Assembly (NCBI GenBank): GCA_047615875.1
Contig: JBLHGU010000110.1
Coordinates: 1-16,395 of the forward strand
DNA: 16,395 bases
Source: JBLHGU01 sp047615875
Lineage (GTDB): Bacteria; Pseudomonadota; Gammaproteobacteria; Arenicellales; CAJQKF01
Reading direction: 5' to 3'
Each line of letters opens with the position of its first letter. The first letter of the stretch is position 1. The notes below the pieces were generated by a model that was given only the letters and a program-made list of their open reading frames with translations, was not told the DNA's origin and did no database searches. Position numbers and translations under genes: made by a program. Below, piece by piece: positions 1-8,180 of this stretch.

Positions 1-31
1 CTTCATCTGGTGGAATTGCTGCAATTTTCAT
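1..31 (-). CDS. 5' end of a leftward gene, possibly a GAF-domain signalling protein (partial)
   Basis: An ATG at 31 on the minus strand opens a frame that stays open to the window edge (MKIAAIPPDE, ten residues). It is preceded by AAAGG with a 7-base spacer, a reasonable ribosome binding site. Openings such as M-x-x-x-x-IP-x-[ND]E are common at the start of GAF-domain diguanylate cyclases and sensor kinases, so that is the best guess. Ten residues cannot establish a family; the call rests on the ribosome binding site and the open frame. Confidence 0.35.
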   Translation of the reverse strand, partial: MKIAAIPPDE

Positions 32-167
32 CTAAAAACCTTTGAAATATCTTACTGAATTGGTCTAGTTAATTGTTACTTTTAGAGTGCATTATTCAAT
101 GAAAATATGAAAATTCACCCGCCCACTTTTTTAACTTACTAGTATTCATAGCAGAGAAATCCATTTA

Positions 168-205
168 AACCTAAATATCAACTACGCCGTGTTGATATTT
201 AGGTT
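168..205. repeat. Perfect 15-bp inverted repeat, 8-base loop
   Basis: AACCTAAATATCAAC (168-182) is followed after an 8-base loop by its exact reverse complement (191-205). The stem is AT-rich and has no T-tract on either side, so it is not a canonical intrinsic terminator. It could be an operator, a bidirectional transcription stop or a small repeat element. Confidence 0.75.
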
Positions 206-210
206 CAATG

Positions 211-229
211 ATGAAGTGGGTGACTTCAT
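211..229. repeat. Perfect 7-bp inverted repeat next to the larger hairpin
   Basis: ATGAAGT (211-217) and ACTTCAT (223-229) are exact reverse complements around a 5-base loop, and start 5 bases after the 15-bp hairpin. The role is unknown. Confidence 0.6.
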
Positions 230-375
230 TTGCTAGGCATTGAAGATAGTCACTACGCTTGGGACTTTGCATAGTGCCAGTTATACGAGTGCAGCTGGGC
301 AGACTTTGCCTGCGAATAACAATGCATTAGGTACCAGTTTCGATCTATTCGAACGCAACGCGTAGGACCGTGAAA

Positions 376-399
376 ATTTAATTCTCAATTTAATTCTCC
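376..399. repeat. Tandem 12-base direct repeat
   Basis: ATTTAATTCTCA (376-387) is followed at once by ATTTAATTCTCC (388-399), 11 of 12 bases identical. There are only two units, so chance slippage is as likely as function. Confidence 0.5.
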
Positions 400-565
400 A
401 TGTTATATCGAATGACTGTTATTTTATCCATAGCAGCCATTTAAGGTTTCAGTGTTACGAAACTTAAGATTATAAGGCCTTGTAATTTGCTGTGACGACT
501 ATGCCGATAATTAACCAAAATTCAGAATATACCTCTAACGACTAGAGCAAAAAACAAGTTTGGTA

Positions 566-1498
566 TCAAGCTACTTCTTGCCGAGTAACTCCCTTTGACT
601 CATTCGAATAGTCAGTTAATGTTTGTTGTAAAATACTCATCAATTCAGTACCGATCGACTTATCTTGTAACCCCAGCATGATATTAGCTTGCAGGAAACC
701 GAGCTTATTACCACAATCAAAGGACCTTCCACGCATCATTAGTACCTGCATACTTGACTGTGCCAACAACTTCAGCAATGCATCTGTCAGCTGGATTTCA
801 CCGCCGGCGCCTTTGCCTGTCGTTTTCAGTAATTTAAAGATCGATGGTGGTAAAACATAACGACCGACAATAGACAGATCGGAAGGTGCTGTCTCAATAG
901 AAGGCTTTTCAACCATGTCACAAACTTGTGCAGATGCACCAATGTCCAGGGTCCTCAAGCCACAGTCAACAATTCCATATTGATCAACCAGTGTTTCAGG
1001 CACTTTCTCGACTAGTATTTGAGCATGCCCGCTTCGTGAGTAGGCATCGACCATGGTTTTCATATTCCAGCACGCATCATCTGGCGTGCTGAACAGCACA
1101 TCAGGCAACATGACTGCAAACGGTTCGTCACCGACAGCCGGTTCAGCGCAACGGATAGCATCACCCAGCCCCGCAGCACGGGGTTGACGAATAGAAATCA
1201 ACTCAATATTTTGCGGTATGATTTCATGGATAGCCCTGAGCAACGTCACTTTACCTTTTTGTTGCAACTGTGTTTCCAGCTCAAAGTGACTGTCAAAATG
1301 ATTCTCAATGGCTTCTTTACCTGACCGGGTGACGAGAACAATTTTGGTCATCCCAGCAGCGACGGCCTCTTCGACCACATGCTGAATGACAGGTTTATCC
1401 ACGACGGTAACCATTTCTTTAGGAATGGCCTTGCTGGCTGGCAGCAGTCGTGTACCGAGGCCGGCTACGGGGATCACAACGGTTCGGATAGATTTCAT
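566..1498 (-). CDS. galU: UTP--glucose-1-phosphate uridylyltransferase
   Basis: Cytoplasmic GalU joins UTP and glucose-1-phosphate to give UDP-glucose, the precursor for glucose, galactose and glucuronate units of surface glycans. The N-terminus carries the nucleotidyltransferase signature VIPVAGLGTRLLPASK with the G-x-G-T-R loop, followed by the KPVIQHVVEEA and GLGDAI segments typical of bacterial GalU. About 310 residues is close to the usual family length of about 300. The ATG at 1498 is chosen over the in-frame TTG at 1504: AGGA lies 8 bases before the ATG but only about 2 before the TTG. The gene stands alone, leftward, with a sigma-54-like promoter (1544-1559) and an upstream palindrome (1691-1703) of the type also found before the export and PssD/E operons, so it is probably coregulated with them. 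The family call is secure; its dedication to this pathway is inferred. Confidence 0.95.
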   Translation of the reverse strand: MKSIRTVVIPVAGLGTRLLPASKAIPKEMVTVVDKPVIQHVVEEAVAAGMTKIVLVTRSGKEAIENHFDSHFELETQLQQKGKVTLLRAIHEIIPQNIELISIRQPRAAGLGDAIRCAEPAVGDEPFAVMLPDVLFSTPDDACWNMKTMVDAYSRSGHAQILVEKVPETLVDQYGIVDCGLRTLDIGASAQVCDMVEKPSIETAPSDLSIVGRYVLPPSIFKLLKTTGKGAGGEIQLTDALLKLLAQSSMQVLMMRGRSFDCGNKLGFLQANIMLGLQDKSIGTELMSILQQTLTDYSNESKGVTRQEVA

Positions 1499-1543
1499 TT
1501 TCAAATTCCTATACGTGGGTTAAACAAAGCTTTAAAGAGCTAA

Positions 1544-1559
1544 AGCAATCTTAGTGCCA
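1544..1559 (-). promoter_or_regulatory. Sigma-54 (-24/-12) promoter for galU
   Basis: The minus strand reads TGGCACTAAGATTGCT. Against the RpoN consensus TGGCACG-N4-TTGCW only the weakly conserved seventh base differs, and the GG and GC dinucleotides have the required 10-base spacing. Transcription would start near 1533, about 35 bases before the galU ATG. A TTGCA-N3-TGCAA palindrome lies about 160 bp upstream of that start. Confidence 0.8.
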
Positions 1560-1690
1560 GCTCTGAGTATGTAGGTCAGAATAAATTCAGAAATGGCGAA
1601 TTGGCTATATTTAACAATGGCATAAAATGTCCAGAAAAAATTTTGCTACGTCCCGCAATATACGAGTGAACCGCAGGCTGATAGTTTAAA

Positions 1691-1703
1691 TTGCACTTTG
1701 CAA
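1691..1703. promoter_or_regulatory. Putative enhancer (UAS) palindrome TTGCA-CTT-TGCAA upstream of galU
   Basis: The site is TTGCACTTTGCAA, a perfect 5-3-5 palindrome. It overlaps a second perfect one, ACTTTGCAAAGT (1695-1706). It sits about 160 bp upstream of the predicted sigma-54 start of galU, normal for an enhancer-binding protein. The same TTGCA-N3-TGCAA architecture recurs at 8351-8363 and 12917-12929. The function is inferred from recurrence and position. Confidence 0.65.
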
Positions 1704-2819
1704 AGTCATTGTCATAATGCAAATTGTGATTAGGTGGAATATAGATGGAGGTCAAATGTTGTTCCTGCCATTTACTCTCAATCTCTTATCTGGTTTTTGC
1801 TGTGCGCCTCGTTTAAGGGTAGGCATGATGTATACGTTTACAGGCCTTCGTCATACACTGCAGAGGAAAGCAGCAGAGTTTGTTGGCATCTTGCTGATGA
1901 CGAGCTACCCAATAGTTTTGAAGCCTGTATGCCAAACGGCACTGGACTGCCCTGAATTTGCTATGCTGGAACTCCTTCCGGTAGACATTGATAATCTTCA
2001 GGTGGGTCGGACTTAGCACCAAAAAGTTCAATAGTAGTACCTTGTACGTCCGAGACATTCTAAAGAAAGGGATTTCTCATCTTGGGAGGGTCGTTTCAGT
2101 TTTCTTAAAGAAGGTTGTAGGTATGCCGCAGCTATTTAGAGTTTACGTGTTGATAGCCTCAATCTACCAATTATGACCGATGACCACAAAAGTCCAGCCA
2201 CTAACTACCCCTCATGGAGATGACTATCAAGTTTCAGGGGTTTACGCTTCATCAGCAAAGCCTCGATAAGACCACATGCGACCATCACCGGGGTTATCAA
2301 ACAATAAAGCTGAAACACAAGTCCATCGTCAAATGGTATTTGATTCTGCTTTCATTTCCAGGCCAATAATAGGGTCATACCTAAAAGGCCAGGTATTGTT
2401 GCATAGCAAAGGCTACACATCCAACGATAGATCCTCATGTTTGTCTGATTACAATAGTTCCCTTCAGTTAGCCGAGCAAGAAATAATAGAACAAACTATG
2501 ACAGCTACCTAGAATAACGATGATGATGATGAACATAGTGTCAATCCTGCAGGCCTCATAGGCCGTATCGCCAACCATTGACTCCAGGCCTACTGCTTAC
2601 TACCACTAACAATAGTAATGCACTACGGATCAATAACTCAACTAGCATCACCACAAAGAGGGACTGGCTGGCAAGCTATCCCCTTTGTGTGCACTGAGAA
2701 ACGCTGAGGTCAGTTGCACGTGGCGTTGTAATCAGTAGCACATATCCAAAGACATTAAACAGCATGAAACAGACTGACAAATCTTAGTACTTTGTCTTCA
2801 ATTTGAGTGATTGGTGTGC
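1704..2819. other. Long non-coding stretch without a recognisable gene
   Basis: Past the galU regulatory sites, no frame on either strand gives a protein with a recognisable motif, a good ribosome binding site or coding-like composition; the longest open frames (about 60-100 codons) overlap on both strands. Visible details are a GAT run (2519-2532), a GGCCT-N3-AGGCC hairpin (2552-2564), TTGC-ATA-GCAA (2399-2409) and the larger hairpin at 2652-2689. It may be a graveyard of lost genes or hold an untranslated RNA; neither can be shown here. Confidence 0.5.
2652..2689. repeat. Large imperfect hairpin downstream of the export operon
   Basis: CACAAAG-A-GGGA pairs with TCCCCTTTGTG with one bulged A, and the inner TGGCT and AGCTA can extend the stem with one G-U pair around a GGCA loop. 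It lies about 130 bases beyond the stop of the Wzz-like gene, where the leftward transcript should end. No T-tract follows, so it may stabilise or define an mRNA 3' end rather than be a classical terminator. Confidence 0.5.
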
Positions 2820-3827
2820 TCATTTTTCTACCCACGCCTCACGCTGTAGGCTTCCTGATTCATCAGTTGGTTCAGGCATTGGTATTGGTATTGGTTTTGG
2901 ATCAAACTTATCGGCATAAGCTTTCAAATCGCGGCGCAATCCAGATACCACACCGATAATGATCACCAGGGCAAAGCCCATAAGCACCAGTCCAACCAGG
3001 GTCAATGCAGTCCACTTCGTTCGGTTGGGATAGGATTCCAACAAGGGTTCGGTTGCCGGTTGAATCATTTCTAATGGATAGTTAGCACGTGCATTTATCA
3101 ATGACTCAACCGCGAGTTGAGCCTCGAGCAGTCGGTAGATTGAACGATGAATTTCGGTGTTATTCACTTCCTTCAATCGACGCTCCAGATAAGCCCGCCG
3201 ATTTTTCAATTCTTCAGCATCCAGGTTACGAACATAACGGTTAAACGCCTGAACAAACTCGTTAGCAAGATAAGCGGCACGTTCTGGTATATCTGCGGTC
3301 ACGCGAATAATTAAAAGATCCGTCTTCTTATCGTTACTAATGTAAAGACCCTGGGTCTTGAACTCTTTTACGGCCTCACGCATATCAGGTTCGACACCCT
3401 CTTTCCATTTTTTATTGGCCTCGTCCCAATCCGTCGTATACAACCAGGGCAGTAGATTTTGCTCTGTAATAAACCAGTCGATAAACCCAAATGATTCCAT
3501 CCGCGCCAGGTGTCGTTCTCGCTCATTGCTTTGGCTGCCATCAATAATGAAGTCATATTCAATGGCACCAATGGTATTGGCACCCCGGTAATTCTTCGGT
3601 TGTACACCACCGGGTGCCTCGTTGATATTGATCGCGACTGTAGCCTGGGCCGAGAAGCGGTCCTCGATCAACCATGACAGTCCAAAAACTATGCCTGCCC
3701 CGAGGATTGCAATAATGACTATGCGGTATTTATAGCGCAGCAGTTGATAGGTGTACTTAAGCATCAGCTGGTACTCTGCAAACTGCGTCTCGCTGGTCTG
3801 TGGCTGACTTAGTGTTTGAGTCGTCAT
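2820..3827 (-). CDS. Wzz-type polysaccharide chain-length determinant / co-polymerase
   Basis: This inner-membrane protein of 335 residues should set the length of the exported polymer by acting with Wzy and the exporter. It has the two-membrane-helix plan of the family: a cytoplasmic N-terminus, TM1 at about 35-54, a large periplasmic part with coiled-coil-prone stretches (around 190-260), and TM2 at about 272-297. The C-terminal tail of about 38 residues includes a proline-rich PKPIPIPMPEP run and no kinase domain, so this is not a Wzc-type fused kinase. An SLBB exporter beside a kinase-less Wzz-like protein resembles otnA-otnB of Vibrio cholerae O139. The start lies 1 base after the exporter's stop (TAA-T-ATG) with no clear ribosome binding site, suggesting translational coupling. 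It is the last gene of the leftward operon. Confidence 0.88.
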   Translation of the reverse strand: MTTQTLSQPQTSETQFAEYQLMLKYTYQLLRYKYRIVIIAILGAGIVFGLSWLIEDRFSAQATVAININEAPGGVQPKNYRGANTIGAIEYDFIIDGSQSNERERHLARMESFGFIDWFITEQNLLPWLYTTDWDEANKKWKEGVEPDMREAVKEFKTQGLYISNDKKTDLLIIRVTADIPERAAYLANEFVQAFNRYVRNLDAEELKNRRAYLERRLKEVNNTEIHRSIYRLLEAQLAVESLINARANYPLEMIQPATEPLLESYPNRTKWTALTLVGLVLMGFALVIIIGVVSGLRRDLKAYADKFDPKPIPIPMPEPTDESGSLQREAWVEK

Positions 3828-3828
3828 A

Positions 3829-6666
3829 TTATTTAACTAGATTAGCCACAGTCGCAGTCGATATGATGCTCTTGAAAAAGACATCTACCCAACTCGTGAA
3901 GGATTCCCTGCCATTGATTCGGTCCACGCTAAGTGGCACATAAATCGTTGCCCCAGGTGTGACCTTGACGTTGGCTGGAGACATGAACCAACCCCAGCTG
4001 CTGGCCTTTGAGCGCACTGACATCACTTCGCCATTGGCTTGAACAATATAAGCATGCTCATGTTGGGCCAATTCCTTGGTACCACCACTGAGGCCTATGT
4101 AATCCAGGGCGGCCCGACTGGAGCGGTACTTGTGCGAGGTAGGAAAATAGACCTGTCCCACAACGCTCACGTCATCCTGAAACTTGGGAATAATAATGCG
4201 GTCGCCATCTTCCAGCACAACGTCAGAAACCTCATCGCATCGAGTTACTGCATCTTCCATATCGACCACCATACGACCGAGCGCCTTCTCCGGAGTGAGC
4301 TCTTTAAGGACATTAAAAACATCTCGGGCAGATTGATCCTGCGGCATTTTCTGATCCTTTTCAAAACCCTGAGATACATGCGAGTCGGCCACAAGTCGCT
4401 CGAGTTGATCGAACATACGATCCAGCGCTTTTTGCTCCTTTTCGCGCACACTTTCGCGCAGGAAGATCGAACCAAACAGATAAGCATCTTCGGTAAAACT
4501 ACCCACTCTCTGTGCCAGTGAACAAAGGGTCTCACGCTTGTCTATACGATAGCGTCCCGGATAGACGACCTCACCCTCTATGGTGACGTGCTTCGAATCT
4601 TGAACCCACTCTGGCTTTTCCCGCAAAACAAGGTGATCTCTGGATTGCAGAATCAGGTCGGTTGTCTCCAACAAGCGGTCCTTCCGGGTCAGGCTGATAG
4701 AGAGCGAATCGGTACGACTGAATTCATTGTCGAGCAAGACCTGACGAGACAAGCTCGCGGCAATGCCATACGCTTCTTCCTTCATGCCGCCTGCCGCTTT
4801 AATCAAGTCTTCAACACGCATGCCGGGTACCATCGGATAAGTACCTGGATGAAAAACTGCACCACTGATTTGAACGATTCGCGCCAACTGACCAAAGCGC
4901 GTTTCGCGCTTGATACGCTCCATAGGCGCTTCGATTAACGCAGACCGGTTGATGACTTTGTCAAAAAGGTAAATTTTATCTTTGGGTTGCAATAGCGGAT
5001 TGTGGTCACCGTGTTGGGTACGTAACGCTTGACGAATATTTAGTTGCACGAAATACAATCGATCTGTTGTCAAATCTGTTCTTGCAAGCAGTGCATAATC
5101 GAGATCAGCACCCCCTTTCAGGCCGCCAACATTGTTAACCATATCCAGCAAGCGCGTACCGGGTTGTAAGGGATAAATCCCGGGGTGACGCAGGAAACCT
5201 TTGAATTCGACTGCCTTGATCGGCGAGTCAGCCGTTGCTTCACGCTTCAATTTCAAGACCACTCGGGACAGTTGTTCTGCTCGTGCAGAATGCGTATCGA
5301 AGATAATGACCTGATCTCGGGACTGCAGGCGGATATTACTATCAGAGCCATTATCAGCTAAAGCTTCGCCAAGGTTGAAGTAAATCACTTCGGTGCGTTT
5401 ATTGCGGCGGTTTTCACGCTGAACCATGGCTACATCAAATTCAGCACCCTGCCTTAGAATACTGGAAGAATTGATCAAGTCCCCAATTCGCATGCCTTGA
5501 CGCCACTGATAACCACCCGGTGTTAACACATGACCGGAAAGCAACACTACGCTATCCATTTTATTCAGAACCGGTAACACTCGAATAAGGTCGCCGTTGT
5601 TCACTGTAATCCCGTTTCCTCGACTGGCAAGATTAGCTTGCAACAAGGTATAAAGCCCTGCATTGGATACTCGTTCGATCTGTGCCTTTGCCTTATTGGC
5701 GGTCGGCAACAAACCACCCGCTAGTTTCAATACATTGCCCACGGTCAATCCTTTTCCAATTTCGTAGATCGCCGGGCGTAATACTTCACCCGCAATGCTA
5801 ACGGTTGGGCCAATCGGCGGCACAAAGATCAGATCGCCCTGGCGCAGGTACACATTGGCGCTATCATCACCATTGAGCAAAAGTTCATAGAGATCCATAC
5901 TCGCAATGACCTTACCACTGCGCTTGACCTGGATATTGCGCAATGAGCCAGTGCGTTTTATACCACCACTGGATACCAGGGCATTGATCAAAGTTGAAAA
6001 ACCACTCACCGCGTAGGAGCCCGGTTGTGCCACTTCGCCAACCAGCATCACCTGAATCGAGCGCAGTTCCGAGAGCGTAACTACCGTCTTGACACCAATC
6101 CTCTGCTTCTCGATAGTCTCAGATATCAAATTTTTAGCTTCGCTAAAGGTCAGGCCACTAACGGATATGGCTCCGGACTCGGGCACGAGAATCATGCCTT
6201 CGCGAGTGACTGTCAAAGCGTATTGCACGTCTGCAGCACTGAAAGCCTGAACCGTAAACGTGTCTCCAGGCCCAATCATGTAATCCTGGGGGACAGGTGC
6301 ACCGGTAATCGGCGCAAACGCTTTGGCCACACCTGAGAACATTTCATATCCAAACAACTCCAGACTGGTCTGTACGACTTGCTGCTGGATTTCCTCTTCC
6401 AGACTCATAGGGCCCAGCGCATTAGATACGTTTTTTTCGATCTCAGATGGTTGAGTATTGCGCTCAAACGCCGGTTCATTGACGATAATAATTTGTTTTG
6501 GTTCGAGCGCTTCATCACCTTCAATCTGCGCCGCGAAAATTGCCTGACGACGTTGTTTATCCTCAATCGTTGCAATACCCATGCGTTCATCTGCAGCCAA
6601 CAACTGGCCTGCTATGGTGGCACACAGTGTCAGGACGATTGTTGCTTGTTTCAATAACTCGTTCAT
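3829..6666 (-). CDS. Large polysaccharide export protein, Poly_export plus seven SLBB repeats (Wza/OtnA-like)
   Basis: At 945 residues this is far longer than E. coli Wza (about 380) and resembles OtnA-type exporters. A signal peptide (about residues 1-24, cut after QLLA) is followed by a spacer, a Poly_export domain with YMIGPGDTF (about 127-205), and then seven recognisable SLBB units of the G-x-V-x-x-PG-x-Y form. Their openings are GEVAQPGSY, GEVLRPAIY, GHVLTPGGY, GFLRHPGIY, GAVFHPGTY, GEVVYPGRY and GQVYFPTSH. The last is the most degenerate. A C-terminal hydrophobic/amphipathic segment could play the part of the Wza outer-membrane helix. There is no lipobox cysteine at the cleavage site, unlike Wza. 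The ATG overlaps the previous gene's stop (TAATG), and its strong GGAGGGA site lies inside that gene's last codons. Role: periplasmic and outer-membrane conduit for the polymer. Confidence 0.9.
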   Translation of the reverse strand: MNELLKQATIVLTLCATIAGQLLAADERMGIATIEDKQRRQAIFAAQIEGDEALEPKQIIIVNEPAFERNTQPSEIEKNVSNALGPMSLEEEIQQQVVQTSLELFGYEMFSGVAKAFAPITGAPVPQDYMIGPGDTFTVQAFSAADVQYALTVTREGMILVPESGAISVSGLTFSEAKNLISETIEKQRIGVKTVVTLSELRSIQVMLVGEVAQPGSYAVSGFSTLINALVSSGGIKRTGSLRNIQVKRSGKVIASMDLYELLLNGDDSANVYLRQGDLIFVPPIGPTVSIAGEVLRPAIYEIGKGLTVGNVLKLAGGLLPTANKAKAQIERVSNAGLYTLLQANLASRGNGITVNNGDLIRVLPVLNKMDSVVLLSGHVLTPGGYQWRQGMRIGDLINSSSILRQGAEFDVAMVQRENRRNKRTEVIYFNLGEALADNGSDSNIRLQSRDQVIIFDTHSARAEQLSRVVLKLKREATADSPIKAVEFKGFLRHPGIYPLQPGTRLLDMVNNVGGLKGGADLDYALLARTDLTTDRLYFVQLNIRQALRTQHGDHNPLLQPKDKIYLFDKVINRSALIEAPMERIKRETRFGQLARIVQISGAVFHPGTYPMVPGMRVEDLIKAAGGMKEEAYGIAASLSRQVLLDNEFSRTDSLSISLTRKDRLLETTDLILQSRDHLVLREKPEWVQDSKHVTIEGEVVYPGRYRIDKRETLCSLAQRVGSFTEDAYLFGSIFLRESVREKEQKALDRMFDQLERLVADSHVSQGFEKDQKMPQDQSARDVFNVLKELTPEKALGRMVVDMEDAVTRCDEVSDVVLEDGDRIIIPKFQDDVSVVGQVYFPTSHKYRSSRAALDYIGLSGGTKELAQHEHAYIVQANGEVMSVRSKASSWGWFMSPANVKVTPGATIYVPLSVDRINGRESFTSWVDVFFKSIISTATVANLVK

Positions 6667-7649
6667 TAGTAGATCCCTCCTTCACCGGCGGCAAAACGAA
6701 GACAGCCAGAATAATCAACAATTCTCTTGGCAGATGTATTGGGACAACGATCAAGATAGTCAAAAATCCCGTCACCATCGGAATCAGCCGGTCCCTTGTA
6801 CAATACGGTCTGAACGAAATGGGCCATATCTCGGGGCTGTGCAACCTTATTTGCTGCGACCGAATACCCACAACTGTCGACTGTCTCAAGGCGAGTCCTC
6901 GAAAGCTGGTTACTGACACCCAGGGTGTATAAACAAACGCCAGATTGACGGCCCTGCCAGGTTTTAGATTCTGGTCCTGAATCCATTATTTGCAAACCGT
7001 CCACAAAGGTACTACGTTGACGCATACGCATGACAGCTCTTTCTACAGTACGATCAATTTGTGACCAGGACGTCACCAGAATCACCGCAGAACTGCCTTC
7101 GATCTGGCTAATTAGTTCAGACAATTGGTCAAGTGCCAAAGCCAACGACTCGGTCTCAATTCGCTGCATTGAACCTTTTAAATTCAATGCTTGTTGAAGA
7201 CCAGCAGCAGTAAATGTGGTCAACTGAAGCGGCGTTTTTTTTGCATTTAACAGCGCATTATTTTTCGTTTTATACAAAAGCAGGGAACCGCTATAGATTT
7301 TGTCAGGCATTGTTTCGGCGAAGCGGCGCACCATTTCCCGAGCATAAAACGAGGTCTCCACACCAAGAACTTCACCTGACAAAGCTGAGCTTTGATCGAC
7401 CAGAAAAAACAAATTATCAACCCGAGGTTGTAGACGCAGTTTGGCCACTCTGTTTTCCAGTGAAATGGGGTTGAAGATGTGAGTTGACTGTTGATGGAGT
7501 TCTGTATTGTAGTTTTCGACAGTCGTTAACTGAGATTGAGCGGGGACCTTAACCAACCGTTCCATAGAGACACAACCAACCGAACTCACTAAGGTAAACA
7601 TAAGACCCAGGAGGTTTAACGATCGTAATAAAAATTGTTTTATCTTCAT
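6666..7649 (-). CDS. Outer-membrane lipoprotein with vWA-like domain and thrombospondin type 3 tail
   Basis: A signal sequence ends in the lipobox SSVGC (Cys26), so the mature protein should be lipid-anchored. Residues from about 76 resemble a von Willebrand A fold: a hydrophobic strand ending in FFLVDQSSAL (Asp85, Ser87), a central helix-rich part and a later strand AVILVTSW. The metal site is incomplete: Ala89 stands where D-x-S-x-S needs its second Ser. The end (289-327) is one calcium-binding-type thrombospondin-3 unit, DSDGDGIFDYLDRCPNT, then SGC. That unit normally leads into an OmpA peptidoglycan-binding domain, but here the protein stops. The ATG has GGAG 6 bases upstream. It lies between the small membrane protein and the exporter in one operon, so it may assist export or anchor the assembly. 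Function is not established. Confidence 0.75.
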   Translation of the reverse strand: MKIKQFLLRSLNLLGLMFTLVSSVGCVSMERLVKVPAQSQLTTVENYNTELHQQSTHIFNPISLENRVAKLRLQPRVDNLFFLVDQSSALSGEVLGVETSFYAREMVRRFAETMPDKIYSGSLLLYKTKNNALLNAKKTPLQLTTFTAAGLQQALNLKGSMQRIETESLALALDQLSELISQIEGSSAVILVTSWSQIDRTVERAVMRMRQRSTFVDGLQIMDSGPESKTWQGRQSGVCLYTLGVSNQLSRTRLETVDSCGYSVAANKVAQPRDMAHFVQTVLYKGPADSDGDGIFDYLDRCPNTSAKRIVDYSGCLRFAAGEGGIY

Positions 7650-7661
7650 CTTGAACTCCGA

Positions 7662-8111
7662 CTACGCATACTCAAAAGTGGTTGAAAAACAGACCGAAGA
7701 CCATAGATCGGATAGATGAAAACCAGAAAAAATATCTATACCCATTAAGGTTTTAAATTTGTAGAACACCACGAATATAACGATTAAAATAGCCATTAAC
7801 ATAGCGATTGAAAAAAGATAATGGACCGCCAGTCGCAAAGGCCTCGGGATACTTGATAGACGAGAACTTTCCTCCCAGTACACTGACGCGCGGCGATCCC
7901 TACCGGCAAAAAAGACTAAATAGTAACTGAGTAAGAAAAGAGGAAAACGAAGCCTGATATCGATTCGATGGCGTGCGTTCTCATCCCTGCCAATCAGTAT
8001 TGTCCGTATTGCGCCATACTGCTCATCTGTGAACGAATCCCGAATCTCTTGAGGCAATCTACTCAAGGTAAAATCAGCAAAAGTCTCGCTGCTGCTTTGT
8101 CCTATTTTCAT
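7662..8111 (-). CDS. Small two-helix membrane protein of unknown function
   Basis: I do not recognise a named family. From the ATG at 8111 it is 149 residues: a soluble N-terminus with LPQEIRDSFTDEQYGAIR, a basic stretch, a first hydrophobic segment (about FPLFLLSYYLVFFAG), a loop rich in Arg and Ser, a second strong helix (about LFSIAMLMAILIVIFVVFY) and a short C-terminus. The ATG at 8111, with GGGA 6 bases before it, is preferred to the in-frame TTG at 8123, whose upstream spacing is poor. It is the first gene after the leftward sigma-54-like promoter and ends 12 bases before the lipoprotein gene. Its position suggests an accessory inner-membrane part of the export machinery or a local regulator. 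Confidence 0.7.
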   Translation of the reverse strand: MKIGQSSSETFADFTLSRLPQEIRDSFTDEQYGAIRTILIGRDENARHRIDIRLRFPLFLLSYYLVFFAGRDRRASVYWEESSRLSSIPRPLRLAVHYLFSIAMLMAILIVIFVVFYKFKTLMGIDIFSGFHLSDLWSSVCFSTTFEYA

Positions 8112-8180
8112 GAGGCTTCCCAATCTTCTTTTGCGTTATGCCCAAAAAGGCTCAGGCAGTTAAATTTATAAAACCTTCCC

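Larger units (their letters stand above)
32..565. other. Intergenic region, no supported gene
   Basis: This stretch between the leftward gene at 31 and the end of galU holds two hairpins (168-205 and 211-229) and a tandem 12-base repeat (376-399). A short open frame from a TTG at 238 to a TAG near 363 encodes a Ser/Thr/Ala/Asn-rich peptide, but it has no convincing ribosome binding site. A small inverted repeat (533-547, CTCTA-N5-TAGAG) lies just past the galU stop. I see no T-tract terminator. Confidence 0.5.

Noticed and set aside
267..279. TTGCA-TAG-TGCCA as a fourth copy of the enhancer palindrome
   Set aside because: One mismatch in the right arm and no sigma-54 element between it and the leftward gene at 31.
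1717..2512. Several open frames of 60-100 codons as genes
   Set aside because: They overlap on both strands, lack ribosome binding sites and recognisable motifs, and look random.
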